64,000 bases of DNA from Metabacillus litoralis (lineage in GTDB: Bacteria > Bacillota > Bacilli > Bacillales > Bacillaceae): contig NZ_JAIVKL010000009.1 in NCBI RefSeq assembly GCF_020524045.1, forward strand, positions 62,001-126,000, in the 5' to 3' direction. Under the pieces are notes generated by a model. The model was not told the DNA's origin, did not search any database, and worked only from the letters and a program-made list of their open reading frames with translations. The position numbers and the translations under genes are program-made. Shown here piece after piece: positions 1 to 9,587 of this stretch. Each line of letters begins with the position of its first letter. The first letter of the stretch is position 1.

Positions 1-43
1 TGCGGTTCCTGTATAAATAGAAAGTCATGGTGTATAGAAGTGG

Positions 44-68
44 GTGCGATCCTAATTTTGGATCGCAC
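44..68 (+). terminator. Intrinsic terminator of an upstream gene outside the window
   Basis: A perfect 9-bp stem (GTGCGATCC / GGATCGCAC) with a 7-nt loop is followed by a T-rich tract at 71-80. No gene lies before it in the window, so it probably ends a plus-strand transcript that begins outside. Confidence 0.8.
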
Positions 69-136
69 TCCCTCTTTTTTGAGGGAAATGTTTTTTATTT
101 GTAACTTCTACACAATTATATATTATGAAAAATAAC

Positions 137-182
137 AGCACCTCGTTTGTTTTGAAATATAATCTAAACAATTGGAGGTGCT
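137..182 (-). terminator. Hairpin downstream of the two minus-strand genes
   Basis: Arms AGCACCTC and GAGGTGCT, with a second inner TGTTT/AAACA pairing, form an extended hairpin. Read on the minus strand it is followed by a T-rich run, so it is a plausible terminator for the genes that end at 270. Confidence 0.5.
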
Positions 183-269
183 ATTTATAGGCTAATTCTT
201 ATAACGGAGCTTTAAATAAATCTCCAGCAAAAAAGGGATTATTTAAGTGAGAAAAGAAGATAAGATTAC

Positions 270-986
270 CTATTCTAGTTCCTCAGAAATCACCTGTTGC
301 ATCTGTTGAATATAATCTCCTGTGTAAGTGCCACCGCCACCGTTACGAAACGTATGCTCAAGATCAACAGCTTTTTGTTTATCATTATAAGCTTGATACT
401 GGAACATGTAGTAATGACTAGAAGGTAATAGTCCTGATTGGGCAGGGTTTAAATCAGAGGATCCAATAATTTCCTTCCATTTAGAAGGTAGCTCAACATA
501 GCCATAGCTTTCTTTTCCTAACGTAATCGTATGTTTCACTTGAATTTTTGGAAAATATACCTCCAACCGGTTTTCACTGTTGGCTTCAGTTACAGAGTAA
601 TTTCTCTCAGATGTTAAATAGATTTGCCACTCATGAACTTTATCATGAGGATGGACGTTCCAATAAACATAGGAGTTTCCGTTATTTGATAGGATACTAG
701 GACCAGAAGCAGAATCTGTACCAACACATTCCCATTTTCCAGTATTCCATACCCAAATACTTGATCCATAAGAGTCATCAGCTGATAAGAAAGGAACAAA
801 ATAGGTTTCTTCATCAATTTGTATGATATCTTGAATTTCTTTCTTTGGTGTCATAAGTGGAATTTTCTCTAAAAGCTCTTCCTCTGTATAAAAGTCTTTT
901 GGAATACTAATTATGTACATTGCATATGCACCTACAGCCAAAAGACTCGCAATAAATAGTAGAAGCAGTAACTTCTTTTTACTCAT
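270..986 (-). CDS. Membrane-anchored protein of unknown function
   Basis: The 238-residue protein starts with a lysine-rich stretch and one hydrophobic helix (about residues 5-25), which gives an N-terminal anchor or uncleaved signal. The remaining roughly 210 residues are soluble, rich in W, Y and S, and presumably lie outside the cell. I chose the ATG at 986 because a GGGGGA ribosome binding site sits 7 nt upstream; a GTG at 992 is too close to it. The start overlaps the end of the next minus-strand gene, so the two are probably co-translated. I recognise no family. The context says only that it is paired with a multi-spanning membrane protein. Confidence 0.7.
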   Translation of the reverse strand: MSKKKLLLLLFIASLLAVGAYAMYIISIPKDFYTEEELLEKIPLMTPKKEIQDIIQIDEETYFVPFLSADDSYGSSIWVWNTGKWECVGTDSASGPSILSNNGNSYVYWNVHPHDKVHEWQIYLTSERNYSVTEANSENRLEVYFPKIQVKHTITLGKESYGYVELPSKWKEIIGSSDLNPAQSGLLPSSHYYMFQYQAYNDKQKAVDLEHTFRNGGGGTYTGDYIQQMQQVISEELE

Positions 987-1731
987 TTGCACTCCCCCTT
1001 TCTTTCAAGAAGGTAGCATTGTTAGAGCGAAAATAGTATTGGTTGTCTTTTGTGGTAACAAGTAATCCTTTTCCGTCATATTCCACATAAACTCGAACCT
1101 TTTTTCCTGCTTTTGCTTTCACATCAGTTAACAGATAGGGAAACTTCTCTTGTACGTTTTTCTGTTCCTTGTCTTCTTCATTCGACCACATTTGCTCTCT
1201 AATTTCTTCGTACCACTGAGTAACATTCGACTGTTCCCATGTAAAAGAAGATAAGGATTCTTCTAGTTTCATCACGTTAAGGTGAACTTCTTTTCCTGAA
1301 GGATGGATAGAAAGTAGCTCTGCTTTAGAAACATCATCAAGATATGTTTCCACTTCATGCTTAGGATAAATAACTCCTGATACTCCGATTGCCAAGAGAG
1401 CAGCTCCTAAAAAGAAGTAATTCCAAAGAAAGCCCAACCAAGCATATTTTCGATAAGAATCCCACCTATTTTTCCCCTTTAGCATGGCATATAAAATCCA
1501 AACTCCAAGTGGAAGAATAGCTATAGAAAAAACACCTTCAAATAATGGAAGATTAATAGAAAAAGAAAAGAGTCCAATCAACACAGCGATTATTAATTTC
1601 CAAAGCACTGGTCGTTCTGCGATATTCTGGGTTTGATAGATACGCCAAACCCCATAAGCAAGGAAACCCCAAGCAAGTAACATGAACATCACCTGAATAA
1701 GATTCCATTCAAAATACCAATTAAATACCAA
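979..1731 (-). CDS. Multi-spanning membrane protein of unknown function
   Basis: This 250-residue protein has about four hydrophobic segments in its first 130 residues (around 8-25, 45-60, 65-85 and 98-120). A hydrophilic tail of about 120 residues follows. The start is a TTG at 1731 with a GGGGTG ribosome binding site about 6 nt upstream. It overlaps the downstream gene by a few bases, which suggests a two-gene operon for a membrane pair. No family is recognised. There is no ATPase or transporter motif, and the lysine/glutamate-rich tail has no recognisable domain. Confidence 0.7.
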   Translation of the reverse strand: MVFNWYFEWNLIQVMFMLLAWGFLAYGVWRIYQTQNIAERPVLWKLIIAVLIGLFSFSINLPLFEGVFSIAILPLGVWILYAMLKGKNRWDSYRKYAWLGFLWNYFFLGAALLAIGVSGVIYPKHEVETYLDDVSKAELLSIHPSGKEVHLNVMKLEESLSSFTWEQSNVTQWYEEIREQMWSNEEDKEQKNVQEKFPYLLTDVKAKAGKKVRVYVEYDGKGLLVTTKDNQYYFRSNNATFLKERGSANE

Positions 1732-2171
1732 ACGCTACACCCCAATTTCTAGATAGATTTTCGCCTGATTTCTTTCACTACGATATTTTACCTATTCTAA
1801 ATAAATTTAAATGACCTACATATAGTAAGTTAATTCTAGAAATGCACGTAGTTACCTCAAAATAACAAATAATGTATATAATTAATCATACAAACAAACT
1901 TGTAATAATTATACAACAGTCTATATTTTATCAGTACAAAAACTACCATCACTCTTAAGCGTAAGTTTAAAAGTTGGAGGTGTTTGTGATTATCAACTGA
2001 ACTATTTAATCAGCTGAACCTTCACTCAAAAACTTATTATCTAGCAACAAAGTTTACAAAATTAAGGTACAGAACGACGACCCTTAAAAATTAATTAAAT
2101 CAAATTGTTTTTTAGATAAAATTGAACATACACAAACAAACTCAATAATCCTTATTTTAATTACCCCAACC
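1732..2171. other. Intergenic region, no gene seen
   Basis: About 440 bp of very AT-rich sequence. I see no ORF with a ribosome binding site and no strong hairpin. A GGAGGTG at 1977 is followed only by a five-codon frame. Confidence 0.5.
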
Positions 2172-2215
2172 ATTTGGTGTATACTATAAAGCAAAGTACA
2201 TGAATGTGGAGTTGT

Positions 2216-3202
2216 ATGAATATGACAATTGGTGAAATTGCCAAGCTTGCAGGAGTTGCGAAAAGTACTGTTTCTAGATTTCTTAATGGGGGGTCTGTTG
2301 GGAAAGAAACACGTTTGAAAATAGAACGAGTGATAAGTGAAACTGGCTATGTTCCTAATACGTTTGCCCGAAGTTTAAAGGCAAAGAAGACAAATATCAT
2401 TGGGACGATTGTGCCAAGGTTAAATTCGTATGCGACAGCAGAAACGTTAATTGGAATAGATGAAAGACTTCGAGAAGAAAACTATCAATTACTTATATCA
2501 AATACAAGTCAGGATTTAGAACGAGAAATTGAGAGCATTTATAATCTAGCGAATCAAAAGATAGCTGGTATTATTTTGCTTGCAACACAAATAACGGATC
2601 AGCATCTAGAAGCCTTTGCAAAAGTGGATGTGCCTGTGTTACTCGTTGGACAGGAAAGTGAGCATTGCTATAGCTTAATTCATAATGATGAAGAAGCAGG
2701 TATTTTACTTGGTAAATATATTTTAGCTAAAGGTCACAAAAAGATAGCCTATTTAGGTGTAACAGAGAAGGATATAGCGGTTGGTGTGAAACGAAAACGA
2801 GGGTTTCAGCAGGCGATAAAGGAAGAGAGCAATAGTGATGTGATGTATTATGAAACAAGCTTTAGTGTAAAAGATGCAACAGAGAAATTTTCTGAAATTA
2901 TGGATCACCATGCACCAACAATTATTGTATGTGCGACAGATAATATTGCGCTTGGTATTTTAAAAGCAGCTCAAATTCGAGGGTTATCTATACCATTTGA
3001 TTTGTCGATTACAGGCTTCGGTGGTTATGAAGTAACGGAGATTATTCATCCTAGTATCACAACTGTTAAGTTCTTTTATAAAGATGCTGGAGAGCTTGCT
3101 GCAGAAAAAATGATTCGTCTAATTAACGGAGAATCTGTAGAAAAATTAACTGTTTCTCATGTTAAAATGATTGAACGAGAAAGTGTTGACAATCGTATGT
3201 AA
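2216..3202 (+). CDS. scrR: LacI-family sucrose operon repressor
   Basis: This is a LacI/GalR repressor. The N-terminal helix-turn-helix reads TIGEIAKLAGVAKSTVSRFL, and the hinge helix follows at about residue 50. The rest (about 60-325) is a periplasmic-binding-protein-like sugar-sensing domain. Length is typical (about 329 residues). The ATG at 2216 or 2222 is more likely than 2204, because the GGAG at 2207-2210 would lie inside the longer version. It precedes the sucrose PTS, hydrolase and fructokinase genes, and three GGAACCGGTTCC-like palindromes lie between it and scrA. It should therefore repress the scr operon until sucrose or a fructose phosphate is present; the inducer is inferred from the family. 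Confidence 0.9.
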   Translation: MNMTIGEIAKLAGVAKSTVSRFLNGGSVGKETRLKIERVISETGYVPNTFARSLKAKKTNIIGTIVPRLNSYATAETLIGIDERLREENYQLLISNTSQDLEREIESIYNLANQKIAGIILLATQITDQHLEAFAKVDVPVLLVGQESEHCYSLIHNDEEAGILLGKYILAKGHKKIAYLGVTEKDIAVGVKRKRGFQQAIKEESNSDVMYYETSFSVKDATEKFSEIMDHHAPTIIVCATDNIALGILKAAQIRGLSIPFDLSITGFGGYEVTEIIHPSITTVKFFYKDAGELAAEKMIRLINGESVEKLTVSHVKMIERESVDNRM

Positions 3203-3220
3203 GCGATATATAATTTATTC

Positions 3221-3232
3221 GAAACCGGTTCC
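3221..3232. promoter_or_regulatory. Operator-like palindrome 1 for the LacI-type repressor
   Basis: GAAACCGGTTCC differs by one base from the perfect palindrome at 3299. It lies just after the repressor gene, and its left half also forms the arm of the terminator ending at 3246. Confidence 0.7.
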
Positions 3233-3248
3233 ATTACATCGGTTTTTA
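3222..3248 (+). terminator. Probable terminator of the repressor gene
   Basis: AAACCG pairs with CGGTTT, followed by a T-rich run. The stem is short, so efficiency is uncertain. It physically overlaps operator 1. Confidence 0.5.
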
Positions 3249-3262
3249 TTTTAATTATAAGT

Positions 3263-3274
3263 GGAACCGGTACC
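3263..3274. promoter_or_regulatory. Operator-like palindrome 2
   Basis: GGAACCGGTACC has one base different from the perfect operator and lies in the scrA promoter region, 36 bp (centre to centre) from operator 3. Confidence 0.75.
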
Positions 3275-3298
3275 AAGTATATTTTTTTATTCGTTTAA

Positions 3299-3310
3299 GG
3301 AACCGGTTCC
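3299..3310. promoter_or_regulatory. Operator-like palindrome 3 (perfect)
   Basis: GGAACCGGTTCC is a perfect 12-bp palindrome with the central CG typical of LacI/GalR operators. It sits 37 bp before the scrA start, where bound repressor would block transcription. Confidence 0.85.
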
Positions 3311-3346
3311 ACACAACATACTAAAACTAGTAAAGGGTGAGTATAC

Positions 3347-4774
3347 ATGAACTATCCACAAATAGCACAAGAAATTTTAGCTGCAATAGGCGGAAAAGAA
3401 AATGTTTCTGCTGCAGCACACTGTGCAACAAGATTACGACTTGTTTTGCATGATGAAGAAAAAGTAGATCAAAAAAAGCTAGATGAAATGGATATTGTTA
3501 AAGGAACATTTTCAACAGGAGGACAATATCAAATTATCATAGGATCAGGTACTGTGAACAATGTTTATAATGAGCTTTCAAAGCTTACTGGAATGGAAGA
3601 AATGTCAACAAAGGAAGTTAGCAGTGCAGGCTCAAAGAAAATGAATCCATTACAGCGTTTTGTTAAGATGCTATCTGATATATTTGTCCCAATTATCCCA
3701 GCAATTGTTGCCGGTGGTTTGTTAATGGGACTTAACAATTTATTAACGGCTTCTGATTTATTTGTTGATGACATGTCACTTGTAGAAGCTAATCCAGGAA
3801 TCGCAGATTTAGCAGCACTTATTAATACATTTGCAAATGCGGCTTTTGTCTTTTTACCAATTTTGATTGGATTTTCAGCTACAAAGCGTTTTGGAGGTAA
3901 TCCATACTTAGGTGCAACACTTGGTATGTTAATGGTTCATCCAGATTTATTAAATGGATATAATTACGGCGCAGCTTTAACAAGTGGAGAAATTCCATAT
4001 TGGAATATACTAGGTTACGAAATTGCCAAGATCGGCTATCAAGGAACCGTTTTACCAGTGCTAGTAGCATCATTTATTTTAGCTAAAATTGAAACGAATT
4101 TACGTAAAATTACACCATCTTCATTAGACAATTTATTAACACCGTTATTATCAATTTTTATTACAGGATTATTAACTTTTACAATAGTAGGTCCACTGAC
4201 AAGAACAGCAGGAAATCTTTTATCAGATGGATTGATTTGGTTATACGATACAACTGGCTTTATCGGAACAGCTCTATTTGGTTTAGCATATGCACCGGTT
4301 GTTATTACAGGAATGCATCATAGCTTTATTGCTGTTGAAACCCAGTTACTTGCTGATATTGCCAAAACAGGTGGTTCATTTATTTTCCCTGTTGCAGCGA
4401 TGTCAAATGTTGCCCAAGGTGCAGCAACTTTAGCTGTTTTATTACTCACTCGTGATGCGAAAATTAAAGGTATTGCATCAGCAGCTGGTATTTCTTCGTT
4501 ACTGGGAATTACTGAGCCAGCAATGTTTGGGGTTAACTTAAAGCTTCGTTATCCATTTATTGGTGCAATCGTTGGTGCGGCTGTCGCGTCAGGATTTATC
4601 GGGCTTTTCAAAGTAAAAGCCATTGCATTAGGAGCAGCAGGACTTCCTGGGATTATCTCTATTAAAACAGGTTCGATTACATTTTACGTAATTGGTATGG
4701 TAATCTCATGTGCGGTAGCCTTTACTGTAACGTTTATCTTAGGAAAAAGAGCAGCAAAAAAAGAACAGAATTAA
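3347..4774 (+). CDS. scrA: Sucrose-specific PTS EIIBC permease
   Basis: The protein transports sucrose across the membrane and phosphorylates it to sucrose-6-phosphate. The EIIB domain occupies about residues 1-85, with the phospho-accepting cysteine at 26 in the motif HCATRLR. The EIIC domain (about 105-465) contains some ten membrane segments and the GITEPAMFG motif near its end. At 475 residues it matches the IIBC form and has no IIA domain, so phosphate must come from a IIA encoded elsewhere, as is known for B. subtilis SacP. It is the first gene after the operators and precedes the hydrolase and fructokinase, which supports sucrose over trehalose or beta-glucosides. Confidence 0.92.
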   Translation: MNYPQIAQEILAAIGGKENVSAAAHCATRLRLVLHDEEKVDQKKLDEMDIVKGTFSTGGQYQIIIGSGTVNNVYNELSKLTGMEEMSTKEVSSAGSKKMNPLQRFVKMLSDIFVPIIPAIVAGGLLMGLNNLLTASDLFVDDMSLVEANPGIADLAALINTFANAAFVFLPILIGFSATKRFGGNPYLGATLGMLMVHPDLLNGYNYGAALTSGEIPYWNILGYEIAKIGYQGTVLPVLVASFILAKIETNLRKITPSSLDNLLTPLLSIFITGLLTFTIVGPLTRTAGNLLSDGLIWLYDTTGFIGTALFGLAYAPVVITGMHHSFIAVETQLLADIAKTGGSFIFPVAAMSNVAQGAATLAVLLLTRDAKIKGIASAAGISSLLGITEPAMFGVNLKLRYPFIGAIVGAAVASGFIGLFKVKAIALGAAGLPGIISIKTGSITFYVIGMVISCAVAFTVTFILGKRAAKKEQN

Positions 4775-4784
4775 TCAAATAGTT

Positions 4785-4816
4785 TAGGAGAATCCATCAT
4801 ATAGACGATTCTCCTA
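4785..4816 (+). terminator. Intra-operon hairpin between scrA and scrB
   Basis: A perfect 10-bp stem (TAGGAGAATC / GATTCTCCTA) with a 12-nt loop follows scrA. The T-run after it is poor, so it may be a partial terminator or a 3' stabiliser lowering scrB expression relative to scrA. Confidence 0.55.
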
Positions 4817-4880
4817 TGTTAATTTTTAGAGACTTAAATAAATTATTCATGATATTTTCAATTTGAGGGGAACGAGCTTT

Positions 4881-6344
4881 ATGGAATGGACAAAAGAGAT
4901 GAGATATCGTCGACTTGAAGAGATAAATATAAATGAAATGGATGAATTGAAAAAGAAAGTGGAGAATAGTGAGTGGAGACAGAGCTTTCATATTCAACCT
5001 GAGACAGGATTATTAAATGACCCGAATGGATTTTGTTTTTTTAATGGTGAATATCATTTGTTTTATCAATGGTTTCCATTAGGTCCAGTTCATGGATTGA
5101 AATATTGGTATCATACAAAGTCTAGTGATCTTGTTACTTGGGAAAATGTAGGTGTTGGAATAAAGCCGGAACAATATTATGACAGTCATGGTGCCTATTC
5201 AGGTAGTGCTATTGAGCATAATGATACGTTATACTTAATGTATACAGGAAATACTCGTGATGAAAACTGGGAACGACATCCTTATCAAGTTGTTGCGTTA
5301 ATGAACAAACAAGGTAGAATGACAAAACCACAGCAAGCGAATATTACTGAAATACCTTCTGGATATACTGACCATTTTAGAGATCCTAAAGTATGGAAAT
5401 CAGGGGATTTATTTTATGCAATTATTGGAGCACAAAGAGAAAATCTAACAGGCTGTGCAGTATTATATAAATCGGACAATCTTCTTGACTGGACATTTTT
5501 AGGGGAAATGAAAACGGGTTTACAGGGATTTGGATATATGTGGGAATGCCCTGACTATTTTGAAGATCATGATCATGGGGTATTCATTTTTTCTCCTCAA
5601 GGAATTGAGAAATCGGGTGATGAGTTTCAAAATATCTATCAATCAGGATATTTGGTTGGACAGAAGTTGGATTTAGAAACGAAGGAGTTTGCTCATGGGC
5701 GATTTCATGAGCTTGATCGCGGCTTTGATTTTTATGCACCACAAACAACATTAGCTCACGATGGTCGTCGAATTTTAGTTGGTTGGATGGGTTTACCAGA
5801 AATTGAGTATCCTACAGATCAGGATGGTTGGGCACACTGTTTAACATTGCCAAGAGAGTTAACGATTAAAAATGAGAAATTGATTCAAAAACCTGTAGTA
5901 GAATTACAAAAGCTTCGAAAATCAAAACAAGTTGTTGAAGCAACACTGACAAATGAAACAAGAAAGTTCTTTAATGGAGTATCTTTCGAGTTAATTTGTG
6001 AATTAAAAGAATGTGATAGTACTCAATTCGGAATTGAAATACGGGCTAGTGATGATGAACATACAAGCATTATGTATGATAGCATAGAAAAAAAGATCAT
6101 ATTAGATCGTAGTCAATCTGGACAACCTGTAGCAAAGAAGTATGGTGAACAAAGAAAATGTACAATTACAGATGATCAAATTAAGTTTCATTTATTTGTT
6201 GATGTTTCATCTGTTGAAGTATTTATAAATGATGGTGAAGAGGTATTTACTAGTAGAATTTTTCCTAAAAAAGAAAGTGATGAAATTCGTCTTTTTGCTA
6301 GGGGTGGATCTACTACATTTTATGCTGAGAAATGGGATATTTAA
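4881..6344 (+). CDS. scrB: Sucrose-6-phosphate hydrolase (GH32)
   Basis: The enzyme cleaves sucrose-6-phosphate to glucose-6-phosphate and fructose in the cytoplasm. Family GH32 motifs are clear: LLNDPNGFC with the catalytic nucleophile Asp, FRDPKV with the transition-state-stabilising Asp, and WECPDYF with the acid/base Glu. The five-bladed propeller spans about residues 35-340, and a C-terminal beta-sandwich follows. The chosen ATG at 4881 has GAGGGGA upstream; the alternative TTG at 4863 would start inside that site. The 487-residue length and absence of a signal peptide fit an intracellular phospho-sucrase. It is translated between scrA and scrK. Confidence 0.93.
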   Translation: MEWTKEMRYRRLEEININEMDELKKKVENSEWRQSFHIQPETGLLNDPNGFCFFNGEYHLFYQWFPLGPVHGLKYWYHTKSSDLVTWENVGVGIKPEQYYDSHGAYSGSAIEHNDTLYLMYTGNTRDENWERHPYQVVALMNKQGRMTKPQQANITEIPSGYTDHFRDPKVWKSGDLFYAIIGAQRENLTGCAVLYKSDNLLDWTFLGEMKTGLQGFGYMWECPDYFEDHDHGVFIFSPQGIEKSGDEFQNIYQSGYLVGQKLDLETKEFAHGRFHELDRGFDFYAPQTTLAHDGRRILVGWMGLPEIEYPTDQDGWAHCLTLPRELTIKNEKLIQKPVVELQKLRKSKQVVEATLTNETRKFFNGVSFELICELKECDSTQFGIEIRASDDEHTSIMYDSIEKKIILDRSQSGQPVAKKYGEQRKCTITDDQIKFHLFVDVSSVEVFINDGEEVFTSRIFPKKESDEIRLFARGGSTTFYAEKWDI

Positions 6345-6361
6345 TAAGGAGTGATGAATTC

Positions 6362-7336
6362 ATGGGTCGTTTGTTTTCGATTGGTGAAGTGTTAATAGAT
6401 TTTATTCCAGCCCAAAAAGGGAAGGCACTAAAAGATGTGATTTCATTTGAAAGAGCACCAGGTGGCGCGCCTGCAAATGTAGCAGCTGCCGTTGCTAAGT
6501 CAGGAGCAAAGGCATCAATGATTACTAAGCTAGGCGAGGATGCATTTGGTGATTTCCTTATTGAAACATTAACACAAGTTGGTGTGAACACAGACCATGT
6601 ATTTAGAACAAATGAAGCTAATACAGCTTTAGCTTTTGTTTCTTTAAAAGAAGATGGTGAACGAGATTTTTCTTTTTATCGAAATCCTTCTGCCGATTTG
6701 CTATTAACAGAGGATGAAATTGAGGCAAGTTGGTTTAAAGAGGGAGATATTCTTCACTTTTGCTCGGTTGATTTAGTTGAAAGCCCGATGAAACGAGCAC
6801 ATCAAAGAGCGATAGAATATGCGAAAGAAAAGGGTGGAATAATTAGCTTTGATCCTAATGTGCGATTGCCTTTGTGGAAGACTCCTGAAGATTGTCGTGA
6901 AACAATTTTATCTTTTATACCAAAAGCTCATATCCTAAAGATATCAGATGAAGAGCTTGAATTTATTACAGGGATATCTAATGAGGACGAAGCAATATCT
7001 TCATTATTTACCGGAGATGTTAAGGCTGTTATTTATACTCGTGGTGCAAAAGGTGCTGAACTATATGTTCAAGAACAATGCTATCAGTCGAGTGGTTATA
7101 AAGTTGAAGTACAAGATACAACAGGAGCTGGCGATGCCTTTATCGGCGGATTTTTATATAAGCTTTTAGAGAAGAAAGTATCGCTTTCTGAATTAGAATC
7201 AATCTTACATTCAGATCATCGTGATATATTATCTTATGCTAATGCAAGTGGTGCTTTAACAACAACAGGTAAAGGTGCAATTTCTGCTTTACCAACAAAA
7301 GCAGAAATTCATGAGTTTATTTCAAAGCATGAATAA
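6362..7336 (+). CDS. scrK: Fructokinase, PfkB family
   Basis: The product phosphorylates the fructose released by ScrB so that it can enter glycolysis. It is a PfkB/ribokinase-fold enzyme. The N-terminal substrate-binding signature GGAPANVA lies near residue 35, and the C-terminal TTGAGDAFIGGF motif holds the catalytic Asp and anion hole. The ATG at 6362 is preceded by AAGGAGTGA; a longer frame starting at 6332 would overlap scrB and lacks its own ribosome binding site. The gap to scrB is 17 bp, so it is co-transcribed. Fructose as substrate is inferred from the operon. Confidence 0.93.
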   Translation: MGRLFSIGEVLIDFIPAQKGKALKDVISFERAPGGAPANVAAAVAKSGAKASMITKLGEDAFGDFLIETLTQVGVNTDHVFRTNEANTALAFVSLKEDGERDFSFYRNPSADLLLTEDEIEASWFKEGDILHFCSVDLVESPMKRAHQRAIEYAKEKGGIISFDPNVRLPLWKTPEDCRETILSFIPKAHILKISDEELEFITGISNEDEAISSLFTGDVKAVIYTRGAKGAELYVQEQCYQSSGYKVEVQDTTGAGDAFIGGFLYKLLEKKVSLSELESILHSDHRDILSYANASGALTTTGKGAISALPTKAEIHEFISKHE

Positions 7337-7398
7337 TAGAATGGTGATTACACGATATAGAGATGTAAACCCTCTAAGAATAATAATCATATCAGAGA

Positions 7399-7432
7399 AA
7401 GTTGTTGAATTTGAATTCAACAGCTTTTTTTA
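7399..7432 (+). terminator. Terminator of the sucrose operon
   Basis: AAG-GTTGAATT pairs with AATTCAAC-CTT and is followed by seven T residues, 63 bp after scrK. Confidence 0.85.
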
Positions 7433-7622
7433 GTTTCGCGCAATGTTATTCTTTACGAACCCTTATTAATAATGTAGTTAATTAATCGTTCTATATTGTT
7501 GATCAGATTTATTGAACGGACACCATAAGATTTAATACCCAAGTTTTTAGGCACCGTATTTATAAAAATAGTATAATCATAGTATGGAAGAATATGAGAG
7601 ACTAGGAAGAAAGGGCTAAACT

Positions 7623-9395
7623 ATGATTTGGAACAATAAATCAAAGCTACTACATCAAACGAATAGAATAGCTGTATTCATGATCATCATGTTGTTTGTG
7701 ATTATTATTGCAATAAAGGGATCTTCATCTTTTGAAGTAAGCCGTATCATACTTGGGCCTCACTACGATGTATTTCATGATTCATCTAATAAAGTGACGG
7801 TGGAAGACTTAATTGATGGGATGTATGATCAATACTTTACACCAAGCACTCAAAAATATCCTTTTTTTTGGCATACAACTGATAAGATCTGGCTTCGTCT
7901 ATCTCTGGATGACTTGATACAAGGAAACACGAGTGGCTACGTGATAGAAGGCATAGACAAACAAGATCACGTCGATATGTATTTTGTCCAACAAGATGGA
8001 TCTTACACCGTTCAAAAGGGTGGCATTGCAGAAAACGATAGTCAATCTCTCCGATACTTTTCTAACTTATTTACAGTTGAAGAACCAGATGTAACAGAAG
8101 TGTATATTGCTCTTTACGGGGAATTGCCACTTATGTTCAGTTCTTTTTTATATACAGATAACGGTTTTCTTGAAAACGTGATAACTTATAAATTTTCAAC
8201 TGGTTTATTTTATGGCTTTCTTCTGGGGCTTATGCTATATAACCTGTTCTTGTTTTTTTCACTTAAAGAAAAAGCGTATATTTTCTATGTTTTATATATG
8301 TTTAGCTTTATAGCTTATCAGGCCACGATGAATGCATTTGACCTTGAACTTGTTGGTCATGCTTTGCCTGATTGGTTACTGTTTCGAACATTACCAATAA
8401 GTTGCACATTACTAGTTTGTTTTATGATTTTATTTGGCAAAGAATTTCTAGAACTTAAAACACATTTACCAAAACATAACCGGGTGCTTAAAATCTTTTT
8501 ATTTCTGACTATGTTGTCGTTGTTATCAGTCTTTACAGTGCCAAACCTTGAAGCCGTAAATAATGTGATAACCCTTCTTACGGTGATTGTCTTAGCATTT
8601 CTTTGGGTCTCTGGTTTAACGATGCTACTGAAAGGTTTTAAAATGGCTCGTTTCTACATGGTCGGCTGGACAGTTTTACTTGGATCGATGCTTATTCAAG
8701 GCTTCGGCTTTTTAAAATGGATCCCGTTTCATCCTGGTCTCTATGAAATTGTACCTGCAACCGCCGCTTGCTTTGAAGCTATTTTCCTCTCATTAGCACT
8801 TGGCGATAAGATTAACTTAATGAAAAAAGAAATGAACGACAAACTAGAAGAAAAAGTACAAGAGCGTACAAAGCAACTCGAAGAAGCAAAACAAAAGCTT
8901 GAACAGCTCGCCAATACAGACCGCCTCACTATGATAGCTAACCGAATGCGGCTGGATGCTGAGTTAGATAAACAGCTTCAGACAGTTAAAACAAACGGCA
9001 CTTCGTTATCACTTATTATGCTAGATGTTGATCATTTCAAAGCCGTCAATGACAAATATGGTCATCAAGTCGGCGATAACATACTTAGGGAAACAGCACA
9101 CCTTTTAAAAGAAAAAGTTCGTAAAACCGATCTGGCTGGACGCTGGGGTGGTGAGGAATTCTTAGTAATTTCCCCTAATACAGGAACTGTTAAAGCATTG
9201 GAACTTGCGGAGGAGCTGAGGCAGCATCTAGAGAATCATTCATTTAAAGAAGTTGGCAAAACAACTGCTAGCTTTGGCGTAGCCACATACTTGGAAGGGG
9301 ATACCCCTAGTTCCTTATTGTCCCGCTGTGATAATGCATTGTATGTTGCAAAAGAAGAGGGACGAAATCAGGTTGCTTTCCAGGGGGCCGTATAG
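7623..9395 (+). CDS. Membrane diguanylate cyclase with 7TMR-DISM sensor
   Basis: The 590-residue protein should synthesise cyclic di-GMP in response to an extracellular signal. A first membrane helix (about 16-33) is followed by an extracellular DISMED2-like beta domain (about 45-185). Next come seven membrane helices (about 193-390), a coiled-coil linker (about 395-440) and a GGDEF domain. The active-site motif is RWGGEEF, a catalytically competent form. An RKTD sequence five residues upstream is the RxxD product-inhibition site, so feedback control is expected. The start has AGGAAGAAAGGGC upstream. No phosphodiesterase or PilZ gene is adjacent. It lies alone between the sucrose operon and a repeat-rich region. 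Confidence 0.9.
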   Translation: MIWNNKSKLLHQTNRIAVFMIIMLFVIIIAIKGSSSFEVSRIILGPHYDVFHDSSNKVTVEDLIDGMYDQYFTPSTQKYPFFWHTTDKIWLRLSLDDLIQGNTSGYVIEGIDKQDHVDMYFVQQDGSYTVQKGGIAENDSQSLRYFSNLFTVEEPDVTEVYIALYGELPLMFSSFLYTDNGFLENVITYKFSTGLFYGFLLGLMLYNLFLFFSLKEKAYIFYVLYMFSFIAYQATMNAFDLELVGHALPDWLLFRTLPISCTLLVCFMILFGKEFLELKTHLPKHNRVLKIFLFLTMLSLLSVFTVPNLEAVNNVITLLTVIVLAFLWVSGLTMLLKGFKMARFYMVGWTVLLGSMLIQGFGFLKWIPFHPGLYEIVPATAACFEAIFLSLALGDKINLMKKEMNDKLEEKVQERTKQLEEAKQKLEQLANTDRLTMIANRMRLDAELDKQLQTVKTNGTSLSLIMLDVDHFKAVNDKYGHQVGDNILRETAHLLKEKVRKTDLAGRWGGEEFLVISPNTGTVKALELAEELRQHLENHSFKEVGKTTASFGVATYLEGDTPSSLLSRCDNALYVAKEEGRNQVAFQGAV

Positions 9396-9466
9396 GCTCA
9401 CAAGTTGTTAGACGATACACTTCGAATAAACGAGAAAACTTTTAAAGTCAACATAATAAAGCACCC

Positions 9467-9587
9467 AACATTGTTGTTAAAGCAAAATAGGTACTATCCT
9501 ATGAAGAAAAGATGCCATTATGCTTTATATAGTGCTGTTTACTTGGAGTTGTTAAAGCAACAAAGTTTACGAAAACAGCCTTCAGAA
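9467..9587 (-). repeat. Candidate MITE copy, reverse orientation
   Basis: Read on the minus strand from about 9587, it begins AAGGCTGTTTTCGTAAACTT and contains the shared core CAGCAC...GGCATCTTTTCTTC. It matches the copies at 10256, 25809 and 46650. The far end (about 9467) retains CAACAAT but the rest is degenerate. Confidence 0.65.
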
